Below are positions 21,131 to 33,300 of a stretch of 64,000 bases of DNA, one piece after another (position 1 is the stretch's first letter; each line of letters begins with the position of its first letter). The DNA is taken from contig CM036240.1 in assembly GCA_020698575.1 (NCBI GenBank), forward strand, positions 33,370,711 to 33,434,710, read 5' to 3'. The notes below the pieces were generated by a model. The model was not told the origin of the DNA and made no database searches. It saw only the letters and a program-made list of their open reading frames with translations. The translations under genes were made by a program, and so were the position numbers. Origin of the DNA: Bostrychus sinensis (lineage: Eukaryota; Chordata; Actinopteri; Gobiiformes; Eleotridae).

Positions 21131-21739
21131 ACTTGACAATACGACTGTTTACCTCCTCTTGGGCAGTACTTTATTTCTTTTTTGTTGGGGTTGGTGTTGA
21201 CCAACTCTGTAAAACTGTTGACTGCCTTTGGTGCTCTTTTCATAACAGCACAGGTTAGAGACAGCCAACTATCACCGCTACAACACCAGAGACTGAGCGA
21301 CACACAACAAACAGCGAACGCTCAGGAGAGACAGTGGGCCGTACCAAGTATTCTGCATGGGGAGGGGGTGGAATAAACTAATTACTATTTTGTTGGCAAA
21401 CGAAATGAATACAGAAAATCAACAAGTTATTCATGCAAGATCATTTATATTTGTATTCATCGCATTGTTGTGATTATTGGGAATTGCGTGCCTGGGCAGA
21501 AGCGAACAAAAGTTTTCCCTTCAAAATATCTGCTGTGTTAGCAGACACAGAAATTGTCTCTTATAAACTTGTGTAATTAGTTTAAGGTTATGGTGTTTTT
21601 TGTCTTAATGCAGAAGTTCACTTAACAAACATCAGTGCATGTTATGTCATGTTCAATTTTCTTTTTTTTTCTTTTTTTTGTGCTTAAAAAGTTCATTCAT
21701 TAAAAAAATACCTATTTTAAGTGCAGTTTATTTCTGATC

Positions 21740-21875
21740 TAGTCCAGTCTGTAGTCCTGGTTTACGTCTGGTCAAGCCTAATCTGTAGTCCTGGTTTAGT
21801 CTGAGTCTGACTCTAGGTCTCAGTCTAAGTCTGGGTCTGAGTCTTGGTCTGAATCTCCGTCTGAGTCTGGGTCGA
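21740..21875. repeat. tagtcctggttta / gtctgagtctgg minisatellite tract
   Basis: Short degenerate tandem repeats of the same kind as at 11628-12010, grading into gtctgagtctgggtctgag repeats. Confidence 0.65.
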
Positions 21876-22014
21876 TTTTGGTCGATTAATCGCTGTACTA
21901 GGCATACCTTCGATTGACTAACAATTTCTTTGGTCAACTACAGCCCTACATTGTATACCTCATACAGAATTATGATCAGGTTTCTATTTGGAAGTTTTTT
22001 TCCTGTCATATAAT

Positions 22015-23772
22015 CAGAGGCGTAGCCAGGATTTTTTTACTGGGGGGGCCAGCCGGGTCCTGTCATTTTATTGTGGTGGCACATTGCAGATTATTATTAT
22101 TATTATAGGACTAATACAAAAAATGTGAATTATCTTCTGTTCTGTTCTGAAGCCAGTTATTTGGATGATTTGAGGAAGTTAGGAGATGAGCCCTGATGTG
22201 TGCAGCTCACAGAAGAGCAAGTTGTGATTCACAGAGGTTAAGTATGTAACAAATTTACAGGGGGGTCTGAGGGTCCTCCCCCAGGGAAAAAAAAAAATCA
22301 ATATAACAGACAATATTTGCTGTATCCTGGTGCATTTTAAAGTGTTTTAGCTGACTATAGAGTGAGTAAAACAATCGCTTGATTTTGCATTAATAGTTGT
22401 GATCGCAACATCGCAAAATCCTGGAGGAACTGAACAATGCATGTAGTCTGTGTCTTGAAGCATGCTGTTGTTAATAGGGATGGGAACTGATAAGATTTTA
22501 TCAATGTTGATGCCAATGTCGATTCTGCTCATCAATCCGATTCTTTATCAATTGTCTTATCGAGTCCTGATATATCTGTGAATAAAAATGAACTAGATCT
22601 GTGGCCATACAGTTTATTATGAAGCAGAAATAGAAGCTTATTTTCATTTTCATGTATATGAGCCTATTTTAAACTGGGCTCACTAAACAGAAGTAACATG
22701 TATTGAATGTACAGCTGTTAAATTACTGGAAACGTATGCACTGAGAACGACATGCACTGCACGATGAGCGCCGCGCTTTGTAGGCTGCTCATCGAAGACG
22801 ACTTTTGCAGCGAAGTTAAAGTTAAAAGGTTAGAAACGCTGCTCGGGAGCGGGCGGGTCTCGGAGCAAAACCTGCTCACACAAACGCAGCTGCCCAAAGC
22901 GGCATCGATAAGAGGGATCATTAACAGCGGAGGCAAACAATTCCAATGGATTGGAAAAATTAGAAATGGTTCTCAGGTAGAAAAGGGTTTCGATGCCCAT
23001 CCCTAGTTGTTAATTAGTGCAATGTGTTCGATATTTTTGCTGTAACAATTTTACAATAAGTTAATCACAACTTTGTCTACATCAAAACTTTTTATGACAG
23101 TCCAAGATTTTCACAGTCTGTACTTTCAGCTCCTGTCAGTTCCTCGTGCAGCGCTAATGCCTTTCCTTTCAGGCTCTACCACAATAAAGTTGTTTCAGCT
23201 GATGGAAAAGGATGAAGTTTTATTTTGAAGGGTCACAAGAGGTGGTCGATTTCTCTTAACAAAAACTTTACAGTGCGTCCCCATCCAACTGCAGTTTCTC
23301 CTCTGATCTTCTCCATCTCTCCTCTTACTTTTGATCAAAATTAAAAACAAAGTTATTGGAAATAATTATCTCTTTTGTAATCGTTTTTGAGTAAAAGAGA
23401 CACTGGACCTAAAAAAACCCAAAAAAACACCGTGGCTGTTTGCAGAGAGGTAATAATCCGCGCATCTTTTAATTAAGCCTAAATGCTTTTACAAACTTTA
23501 ACGGTGCATATCTTTGTGATTCCTTAACCTATCAACGTGAAATAAAAACTGACATGAAGCTTGAGCTCTTATCTGTCAGGAGGATTTAGCTGAAAGTCTC
23601 TGTTGCAAACCGTTTGTTTTACAACGGCTGTGCAAAGACGTAACGTCAATCAGTCACGCCAGCCTCATTATGGACCTTGTGCAGGACCTCTCAGGGGGGG
23701 CCGATGGGGTGGCCAAGGTCTGACCAACAGGGGCCGTGGCCACCCCAGGCCCCCACGTGGCTACACCTCTGT
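22015..23772. mobile_element. TIR element, hAT-like ends
   Basis: Left end cagaggcgtagccagg and right end ggctacacctctg form an imperfect inverted repeat, with G-rich subterminal blocks (gggggggcc and the complementary ggccaccccaggccccc). Inside is another element at 22475-23005. No transposase frame and no clean target duplication seen. Confidence 0.6.
22475..23005. mobile_element. Nested hAT-like MITE with perfect 8-bp TSD
   Basis: TAGGGATGGG at 22475 and CCCATCCCTA ending at 23005 are inverted termini. Flanks are gttgttaa at 22467-22474 and 23006-23013, a perfect 8-bp duplication. It is inserted inside the 22015-23772 element. The interior is non-coding. Confidence 0.85.
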
Positions 23773-24388
23773 CAGACAACTTCCCTTTTGAGATGATGGG
23801 ATGTATCTTCATTTCCAGTGCTGCTGCTCGCCAGTATGGAATTTACTCGGAGTCTTATAAATTTGCCAAATATAAGGCTACATAATGTACAGAGATTTGC
23901 TGATGAATTAAAGTAAAGATTAGTTTGTAGTTTTGGCAGTAGATGCGAAAAGTCTATTATTTTGTCACAGACTGATCACTACAGCAGAGTCAGTGTTCGA
24001 GCACAGAGCTTTACTAAATGAAAATATACTGTAGTACTATCCAGTGGTATTTCCTGATAAGCAGATTGTCAAATATTGAGATAAACTCAGATCATGACAT
24101 GATCTAACACTGTTTTATAGCACAGCTCTATCACTTAGCCATGTTGCTAACGCTATCTAGCTACATAACAAAGCACTCACTTCATAATCCAAGTATCCTT
24201 CGTTGAAGAATTAATATCCTTTCGCAAGTTTTGAATGTTTTGGGGGTAAATATTCATTTGAAAATTGCAGTATATTGTGTAAACTTGTAAACAGCAATTT
24301 GAAAAAAGTCTGGGTGAATTTCTTATGGGAGAAGCGCGGCACCCGAAATGAAGATACATCCCATTGTCTCGAAACGGAAGTTGTCTGA
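23771..24388. mobile_element. Inverted-repeat element next to the previous one
   Basis: gtcagacaacttccc at 23771 pairs with ggaagttgtctgac ending at 24388. The following ~45 bp also pair imperfectly (the gggatgtatcttcattt block and its complement). Non-coding interior. It adjoins the previous element by a base or two, so one inserted at or beside the end of the other. Confidence 0.6.
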
Positions 24389-24464
24389 CGTCACCTGAAA
24401 AGGATCTATTGTCACTGTAATGAGATATAGCATTCTTCTTCTCGAAACTATTGGTAGACTGCTG

Positions 24465-24551
24465 GTTGCTAGGCAACGGTGAAGCTTCTCCTCGTCAGCG
24501 GGAAGAAAAAACATAGGAGCTGTCAAAGTTGCCGGTGCAGTGGACAGAGGT
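24465..24551 (+). promoter_or_regulatory. X-box-like palindrome and possible non-coding first exon
   Basis: gttgctaggcaac at 24465-24477 resembles an RFX X-box palindrome. About 75 bp downstream, cagag/gtaaga at 24551-24552 is a strong splice-donor-like site. A possible next exon follows ttttttttgtag at about 25597 and ends aaag/gtaaaa. These could be 5' non-coding exons of the unidentified gene at 28-34 kb. Suggestive only. Confidence 0.3.
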
Positions 24552-24852
24552 AAGAAATACTCAGATATATAATTTTCCTTTGTTATTTTACTGAAACAGT
24601 AACACAATGATAAACAAGACATAGATTTAGAAAAACTCAGGATGCCAGGAACACAGAAGGCAGACAGAGTTATTATAGTAACTGTTAACCGTTATTTTTC
24701 TACCAGTCCTAATTTTTTAATCTTTTCATTGGGCAAATACATAACACTAAATAAAATAATGTATTTTAGTTAGTGGTTATTACTTTTATATGTAGATGAG
24801 CACATTCATTTAAAGGCTACTGCTCAAAAAAGAAATGTTTTATGACAAGCTA

Positions 24853-25533
24853 ACGTATGTGTGTCCTGAGTCGGACACTATGGTCCTGAGTCGGACACGC
24901 TCACCTTTTGTTATTTTTCGCTCGCAAAGACGTTAACTGACTAACGGTAGACAAACAAAAACTCCACATATTGCTCTACCTCTGGTAATTTTTGTGCATT
25001 TATGCTTAGTGTTTAGAAAATAATCATGATATGAAATGTGCAGGGAACGCTCAGGGCGACGTTCTTTCAGTGATCTTAGTGTTTTTGTAGCTAACTTTGT
25101 CCGTCTTATTATTTTCTGATTAACGTTAGCTTAGCCCACAATCTTATTTTGTAAGACGGAAACAAGGTACCGGGTGTGAAAATGTGTTAATGTAAATATC
25201 CCAGCCTGAAATTAGAGCCTGAAAAATTCAACAAATAAGGCTGAAAAAGCCAGAAAGGTGAGCGTGTCTTGGAACTTCCGTGTGTCCGACTCTGGGCCAT
25301 AGCACTGCCGAGCTTTAACCTCGGGACAATAGCGCTCTTTCATACGGCTACAATAAAATATTTGTAAAAGAAACTATCCAACCAATATATCGTTATAAAC
25401 GTAAGAAAATGTACTTTTATTTTATACAATTTGCATTAATGAAGATAATAAATGAGCGACATTATGACTTGTTGAAGATAAAAAAAGTAATAGAATTTTA
25501 GCTGAAAGTGTCCGACTCAGGACACACATACGT
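24853..25533. mobile_element. TA-flanked MITE with perfect TIRs
   Basis: Near-perfect terminal inverted repeats of about 26 bp (acgtatgtgtgtcctgagtc on the left, its exact complement on the right) are flanked by TA at 24851-24852 and 25534-25535. A second inverted pair lies further in (cggacacgctcacctttt near 24893 and aaggtgagcgtgtc near 25255). TA duplication fits a Tc1/mariner-type MITE. No transposase. Confidence 0.8.
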
Positions 25534-25878
25534 TAATTGTTTAACAGTGGCAACACTTAACACAAATGCATAACTTTTTTTTTCCTCTTTTTTGTAGGTT
25601 TTTCATCAACAGAAAATCAAACAACGAAAGGTAAAAGTGACTCTAAACCAGGACTGAACCACAGGACTTACACATACTTGGTCTAAGTCTCGGTCTGAGT
25701 CTGGGTCTTAGGCTGTGTTCACACTTGTCGTGTTTGGTTTGCTTCAGTTAAACTCTGGTGCGCTTCCTGGCAAAGTGTCGTTCCTTTGAGCAGCTGTGAA
25801 CGCTCAGTCAGGCTCAGGAGCCACCAAACAGATGAACTCTGGTCCTCCTGAGACGGTGCGCTTTGAGCCCTGGTGTGC

Positions 25879-26025
25879 TCTAGGTCTGGTCTTGGTCTGG
25901 TCCTGGTCGAGTCCTGGTCCTGGTCCTGGTCTGGTCGGGTCCTGATCAGGTCCTGGTCTGGTCCTGATCGGGTCCTGGTCTGGTCCTGGTCCTGGTCCCG
26001 GTTGGGTCCTGATTGGGTCTTGGTG
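25879..26025. repeat. ggtcctggtctggtc minisatellite
   Basis: Tandem 5-6 bp based repeats (ggtcctggtc, gggtcctgatc). The open frames seen on both strands are repeat translations. Flanking sequence (ggctgtgttcacacttg near 25710) resembles a TE terminus, but the other end was not pinned down. Confidence 0.75.
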
Positions 26026-26399
26026 AAGTGCGAACATAACGCGGACCAAACTACGAACTAACACCAGGGAGAGGACTACAGCTCTGTTTACCAAGGGCAG
26101 AAAAACATAGGCACATCTAAAATGACTTTAAGAAAAAAAAAAAAAAAAATACAACTATACGATAAATAAAATGTATTTAAAAAGTTGCTAACGTTAGCAA
26201 ACAAATGTAAAACTCTGCTGAAACCACACAGATTTCATATTAATCACAGAGAATCCACAGCTGTGTTCAGATATCACTGCTCTAAACATAATACTTGATT
26301 AAATATTAATTAAAGTGCGCCGTATGATATCATTGGAATATATTCAGCTGAAGAGGCGGACTTTTGACCCATAGATGAGCAGGATATAAGGCCTGATAG

Positions 26400-27520
26400 C
26401 AGAGGCACAACTTGGTAATGTGGGGCCCCAGTACAGGATCTCAGAATGGGCCCTTAAGTTATGAAACACATTCAGTACTACAAGGTCACGCATTAACCCT
26501 TCTAATTTATAAAATGCCACTGTTTTACTGGACTTTGATACAAAAACAGCAGCTTATTCATGAATATTTAGTGACAATTTTGTTAAACTATTTTAGTTTT
26601 TTATTATAATTTGTGTTTTGTTATTTTCATTTAAGTTTACAAATTTAACAGGATTTAAAACTGAAATAATGTTAACAATTCACCTCTGTAACAGTTATCT
26701 GCTGCTCCTAATTATTATGAATATTTTAAACACAGACTTGAACATAGATCAGTACCTCACAGGCAATTTTTGTGATTGTTGTGGGCTAAAATGCTTGGTT
26801 TTTGAGAATTATAAAAAGTAACAAAATCTGTTTTTAAACATATGTGAGGTGGTAATAATCTAATAAAAATACCCTTATTTGAACAGGCCAAGCACCTACT
26901 TTTTAAAATTATATTGCATTGTATATATTATATATATTATATATATTATATTGTGTTATTAGGCTATTTTTTTTTTGTTTTGTTTTGTTTGTTTTTTTTT
27001 GTTGTTTTTTTTTTGGGGGGGGGGTTACACTGCCTCTGATTCTGTTCCTCTCAGATCTTCTCTGGTGATTCCTGTTGTGTGCTATAGAACATCCAGTCAT
27101 TTAAAACAGAAGAAGTTTGCTGTGCTGTAGGTTTTCAGGAAGGTTATTAGCCTGCAACATTAATGTTTAACACTAGATCTCCCAGAATTCCAAACTAATA
27201 GACCACAGGCTCAGGTTTAGCTTTTGGTCCAGCTGACGTGTGGGCACTGCTTCGTATGCAGACATCTTTTCAGGGTTTGCACTGGTAGATGGTGAGAGTC
27301 GCACTACTATTTTTCATCACCTGAGTAGTGAAAGGCACCCTTTGCTCTTTCACACTGGGGAGAAGCTCTCTTCTGTTTTTTGTATCAAAGTCCAGTAAAA
27401 CAGTGGCATTTTATAAATTAGAAAGTTAATGCATGAACTTGAAGTACTGAATGTGTTTCATAACTTTAGAGCCCATTCTGAAATCCTGCTTTGGGGCCCC
27501 ACATTACCAAGTTATGCCAC
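26400..27520. mobile_element. Element with ~140-bp inverted ends, hAT-like
   Basis: cagaggcacaacttggtaat at 26400 and its imperfect complement ending gttatgccactg at about 27520 continue as inverted arms for about 140 bp (to tttgatacaaaaacag and its complement). Inside are TA repeats near 26925-26955 and T/G runs near 26965-27030. No transposase and no clear target duplication. Confidence 0.7.
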
Positions 27521-28224
27521 TGAGTGTGGGTCTGAGTCTCGGGCCCGACTCACTTGAGTTTGGGAATGGCTGAATTAGACATTCCTGTTCCTTTAAAGTT
27601 GCAGCCTTTATTTGGCTCCTTGCAAAATGTTGCACCCATAGAGATAAATAAAACACTAGAGTGGCCACGGTAACCACTTTGGTGGCAATTGTGGCAGCCA
27701 TCTTGTGGCTGTAGGATAAGGCTAATTCTTATGGTAAGTAATGTAAAAACCATGACATATTTTCAAAAAAATTGAAAACTCGTACTTATTTAATATAATT
27801 TTAACGTGGTTAGACAACACAGCATAAAATAAACTTCTATGATTATTACAAAGGGTTTTTGGGCATTTGACATGTTTTGCTCAATATTTTTTATTTCATT
27901 GTGACTGCTGTATACACCGAATTCGCAACACTCTGCGTTAAAGAGTTAAATGTTGGGGAATTACCTTTTAAAGACGAAACATTTTATATTTATAAAAATG
28001 AGTTGCTATTCCCACATGGACTAAAATTGTCCTAAATCACATTATTGTTTTTTGTGTTTGTTTTACAGAATGAGCCTTTCAGCTATTGTAGCGTTAAAAA
28101 AAAAAGACGGAGCATCTCTCCCAATGATCACACTCTATGTGCTGAAATAAAAACAAAAAACATTTGTCACACAGTGGACAAAAAATGAAAAAAAGTGGTG
28201 CCAGCAATAATTTAAAAAAAAATT

Positions 28225-29440
28225 GTGGCTATTACTGATGGCCAAACAATCAGTAAAATGACGCTCTATGAGGAACATGCAGATAGTCTGCTAGAAGGAA
28301 ACACCTACATGGTGGCAAATTATGATGTCTTTATTAATAAATACACAACACAAATCATATTAACCAAAAACTCAATAATCATGAAAACGGCACAAATGAA
28401 TGTCCCAGAGGAGCTACAGAAAGCAGGAGAAGAGCTGATTGAGCCAAAATCAAAAATAGTGAAAGTGGGGGAGGAGGCCACGGGATATGTGACGCTCAGT
28501 GGAACAATCTCAGAGGTTAGTCATTTTGCTTTTTTTGCCTGTGTGTCTGGTCTGTAGTCCTGGTTTATGTCAGGTCAAGTCCAGTCTGTAGTCCTGGTTT
28601 AGTTAAGAATTAAACTCAGAGTTACTTCAACCTGCTTTTGTAAATCATGGCCCCTCTGTTTTCTCTGCCCCCTACTGTGTTTGTTTGTTTGTCAGTTTAT
28701 AATTCCTCACCTACTTTCTCTTCCTGCAGCTGTTCGAGACAAGACTCATTCTGATAGCTGGCAAACATGTGCCACTTCAATTTGTAAAAATGTCTTCGGA
28801 ATGTATTTTGTGTTTTTATTTGTTTATTTTTATTAATTTCTTTTTTATTTGTTTATTTTATACATGTGGACAGCTACTGTACATAATTTAAGTAATCTTT
28901 ACAGGACCAAAAATTATTTTTATTAGTGCATAGGTTTTTCTCTGTCTGACTGTCCTGCCCAGTGTATGTCCATCTCTATGTCATTCCCTTTGTCCGTTTC
29001 TCTCTCTGTATGTCTGTCTGTGTCCCCCCTGTCTGCTTGTCAGTGTGTCCCACTGTTAGTCTATCTGTCTGCTGATTATACCTTTCTAAATGTTTTATCA
29101 TGCAGTTATTCAAGCTAAGACTAATTAAGTCCAAAGGCAAGGAGGTCCCTCTGCGATTTATGAAAATCACCTCTGTATGTATTGTGGTAGTCTATGTTTG
29201 TATATTAATTACACATTGTCAACATTGTTTATATATTCAGTTATTTATTGTTGTTGTCTTTTTTTGTGGTAACTCAGGGGTGAAAATGTCTCTTTGACAA
29301 ACCTCTGGAGGGAGGCAGTTCTCAACTGCATACAACTTGGAAAAATTATACAACTTACTCATCTAAAAGGAGAAAAAAGTCAATTTGGATTCCGATACAA
29401 CTCCTCAAACTATACTGAAATAGAGATAAGTCTGCCTGTC
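28225..29440 (+). pseudogene. Unidentified gene or pseudogene with two OB-fold-like segments
   Basis: Three spaced coding-like blocks. Block 1 (28225-28515) includes KMTLYEEHADSLLEGNTY and ends TLSGTISE before gag/gttagt. Block 2 exists twice: 28730-28798 (LFETRLILIAGKHVPLQF) and 29104-29172 (LFKLRLIKSKGKEVPLRF), each after a good acceptor. Block 3 (about 29280-29430) includes SLTNLWREAVLN and THLKGEKSQFGF. The pattern of strand-like segments ending in YEEHADSLLEG and LWRE resembles RPA-type OB folds, so single-stranded DNA binding is conceivable; this is a guess from pattern only. Stops lie upstream of block 1, and joining blocks 2b and 3 at the visible sites needs a 1-base shift, which favours a pseudogene. 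A possible last exon is at 33747. Confidence 0.4.
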
Positions 29441-29559
29441 TCATTTGGGTGTGGTCAAGTACACTCAGTCATCGGGACAGACATGGGTACAACCTGTTTG
29501 CCAGTCTGCCTCTCTGTCTGTCCCTGTGGATTAGGTCTGGTCCATTGAAGCCTGTAGCT

Positions 29560-29845
29560 TACTCCAGCTAGTAGTCCTGGTCTGTTGCACATAATAGTCC
29601 TGGTTTGGGTCTAGTTTAGTCCATCTTGTAGTCCTATTTTAGTCCAGCCTGGAGTCCTGGTTTAGGTCTGCTCTATTCCAGTCCAGTCCATAGACCTTGT
29701 TTAGATCTGTTGTAGTTTAGCCTTTAGTTCTGGCTTAGGTCTGGATCAGTAAATCCTGTACTCCTGTTTTAGGGATGGTCTAGTCCAGCACTCAGTCCTA
29801 GGCTAGACGAGACCGGGATTAGACCAGGGTCTGAACAAGGTCTAA
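29560..29845. repeat. tagtcctggttta-type degenerate repeat
   Basis: Several tagtcctggtttaggtctg-like units; the same repeat type as near gene A. A shorter tract is at 28550-28610. Confidence 0.6.
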
Positions 29846-29847
29846 AC

Positions 29848-30297
29848 CAGGGGTTCCCAAAGTTGGGGGGGTTGCGGCACCCCGACGTGGGGGGGGGGGC
29901 AATAATAATGTAAAAAATATTTTACTTTTTTATTTCTCTATACATGTTATGCTTAAATCACAAATGTAAATTATTTTAAAATGAGCTATGCAAATAATAA
30001 GGAAATATAAAAAAGGTAGGCTATTTTAAGATTTAAGAAGCTAATGCTCCCATGTGTCACTGTTGCCACAGCTGTATAGATTTGATTGACGCTGTCGGTG
30101 TGACGTAGTACGTCAGGAGGAAAAAAATCTTAAAATAGCCTACCTTTCTTATATTTCTTTATTATTTGCATAGCTTGGTTTAAAATAATTTACATTTGTG
30201 ATTTAAGCATAGCATGTATAGAGAAATAAAAAAAAGTAAAATATTTTTTACATTATTATTGCTTTCTGGAAATCATCTCCCACTTTGGGAACCCCTG
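29848..30297. mobile_element. Foldback hAT-like MITE (450 bp)
   Basis: CAGGGGTTCCCAAAGT at 29848 and ACTTTGGGAACCCCTG ending at 30297 are perfect inverted termini. Most of the element folds on itself (for example ttacatttgtgatttaagca near 30190 and its complement near 29953). hAT-type termini; the 8-bp flanks do not match convincingly. Confidence 0.85.
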
Positions 30298-30399
30298 CAT
30301 TAATCAACAACAATGTAAATACAGCCGAGTTATGCCAAAGTAGGCTAATTTTCATCAGTAGTCCCCCTGCCAGCTGTAAAAAGGCAACCTAAAAAAAAT

Positions 30400-33300
30400 C
30401 AGAGTGCCCCCAGATCCTCAAACATTCATACATACATATTTACATGAAAATAGTAACAGTAAGAAACAATAACAGCAAAGACTGCATAGTAAATATATGC
30501 GGCGCATGCCTACATACGTATATGTATGCATTCATCACAACAGTAAAAATATGAGTCTATTCATGATCATAGCACATGCCACATACGTCTACGTATCATG
30601 CACCAAGAGGTCTGAACAGCTCTAATGGGTGCAGTGTTGATTGGATTTAAGACAGTTTTTACGGTGAGTTTTAAAGGTGTTATACGTAGATTCTCTTATT
30701 GTGTGAGGGATGTTATTCCAAATTTTACAGCCTATGACTGAAATAATAAGGAACCTCACAATCACCTCTAGTAGTCGCTCTGGTGGTACTGCTGGTAGTA
30801 GGTTTTTGTTTAATGTATTTGCTTAATGGTGGTGGTATGAGTCCGTGAAGGGTTTTGTATACTGTACAGGCATATTTAAAGTGTTTAAAATTTTCAAAAC
30901 TCAATAAATTATAAGTTTCAAGAATTTGGCAGTGGTGATATGAATTTTTTTTTAGCAAAGACTTTAAGCCCTCTTTTATACAGTGATTCTATCTGTGTGG
31001 TGTTCACTAGCAAGGACCACGCCACAACAATGACATAGAATTTAAGTGTTTAATGAAAGTGTATTAGATGAAATGTTTTAGGTGATGGCTGGGTTGGAAG
31101 AGACTCAGTGTGGGGGTTCCGTCTCAGGCGGTACGGTCTAGTTGCTGGAGTGAGGAAGCTGCAAAAGAATACACGAGAGTTATGAAGGGGAAGAGTGGGT
31201 GGGGTCAAGAGAGCAGAGACAAACAGTGTTGACTGACTCTAGGTGGGTATAAGAAGGGCTTCTGGGAAAATTAGAGGTGTGGTTAAGGTGGAGTAAAGGT
31301 GTGGCTGAGGTGGAGTTGAGGTGAAGGTAGTGAGTGAGATAAGTTGAGGCGTGGCCCTGCTCCCGAACCTAAGTTAACACATTAACTTCATTTGTTGGTA
31401 AGGGTCCAATTAGTGAAGCAGTATTCAATGTGAAAAGATCAAAGCATGCAGAAACATTCTTGCTGCCTTTATTGTCAGTGACGGTCTGATATGTCTGAAG
31501 TTGTGGAGATTAAATTTGATTGTTTTAGAAATTTTTCTAAAACTGAGGTACTTGGACTCTTGTACCAACTCGAGCTCCTCTCCCCTCAGAAATAGTGCTT
31601 GAACTGAGCTTGAATTCTGCTTGTGGATTTGTTTTGAGAACATCATACATACATTTTGTTTGTTTTTTGTTTTGTATTTAAGAGTAGACATGATATTGTG
31701 AGCCAATCTTGGACTTGAGTCATTGCAGATATAAGAATGTGACTGGCTTCTTGCATATTTTTTGCAGGTGTGTATATCACGGCATCATCGGCATACATTT
31801 GTATATGAATGTTTCTGCATGCATCTGGAAGATTATTAATGTAAAAAGAAAACAGAACTGGTCCTAGTATGGACCCTTGCGGGACCCCTACAGGGCACTC
31901 CAGGTATGGCGATTTGACACCATTGACCACAACACACTGTCTTCTATTGTCAAGGTATGATTTTATCCATTTATGCGCTTGATCTGAAAAATTAAAGTGT
32001 GTAAGTTTCGCTAACAGATTCTTGTGATCAGCAGTGTCAAATGCCTTTTTTAGATCTATGAATAGTGCACTGACACAACTGTTCTTATCTAAAAAAGATT
32101 TTTTTTTTTCTATAAAAACACTGATCGCAGACTGTCGAATGATGGGCACGGAATCCGAACTGCATGGCTGCAAAGGGGTGTGGCAGGTGTTAAGAGTTTA
32201 ACAACCCATTTCTCTATTATGTTTGAGACGATTGGTAGGATATTGATTGGTCTATAGTTTATCTCCTACTTTAAAGATAGGACTAACAACACGCACTTTC
32301 CATGCAGTTGGGACCACAGAATGTCTGATTGATAGGTTTCCCATGTGTGTAATTGGTGCTATCAGTGAATCTTTATGTTCTTTTAGTTGGCATCAAGATC
32401 AAAGTCATTTTTAGTGAGTCTATTATGTTGTCTACTTCTCTTACAGTTATTTTATCTGTATTAAGAGTAGACAATAGTAGTACAGAATTAATTGGACAAG
32501 ACTCATGTTCTGATGGGTTAAACTTTTTGATACGGTGTGACATAGTTTGATCTTTATTTAAGAAACGGCTTTTGGATAATTTTCTAGTCAAGAAAATTGC
32601 ATTATGATCCGATAGTCCGGTAAGAAAATTATATGTCTGGATGACTCGTTCGAGTCTATTTGTGAATAATAAATCGATTATTGTTTCAGAGTGGTTGGTC
32701 ACCCGAGTTGGCTTATCTATCATTTGTGTAAAGCTGAAATGATCTGTTATGCTTTTGAGCATCTTCCTGTCCTCTTTTTTGTCCCAATTTATGTTAAAGT
32801 CACCAATTAAAATGATCTCTTTTTTGTGATTACACAAACTCTTTAAATGAAGTGTATATATTATTATTATTTTATTTTATTTATTTATTTATTTTTTTGC
32901 TGTTGGTTGTTGATATATACAAATAACTGTAATGATCATATTTGCCAATGGCGTGATGTTCACCCCTATATCTTCTAATTGGAGCTCTTTGGGTATTTCA
33001 TATTCACTACATTGTAAATGACTTTTGATGTATAAAAGAACCCCACCACCCTTTCCCTCTAATCTGTCCTTTCTATAGACATTGTAACCAGGCATAGTAG
33101 CTATAGCCTCTGGTGATGAGGGGGATAACCAAATTTCTGACAAACCCATAAAATCAATATTGGAATTAACCATTAAGTACTCTATTTGCCCTCTTTTGGA
33201 GGCTAGGGTCCATACATTTAAATGACCTCCTCTTACAGTATGGATCCCAAATTCTCTTTGCCTGATTCAAAGTTTGAAACAGTTTACAGGATCTATATCT

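Noticed and set aside
22752..23006. 84-codon ORF
   Set aside because: Lies within the nested MITE 22475-23005 and ends at its terminus.
24386..24393. tgacgtca as a functional CRE of a host promoter
   Set aside because: It sits at the outer edge of an inverted-repeat element, so the palindrome may be TE-derived; no other support.
25804..26094. Pro/Asp-rich ORF and its complement
   Set aside because: Pure translation of the ggtcctggtc minisatellite.
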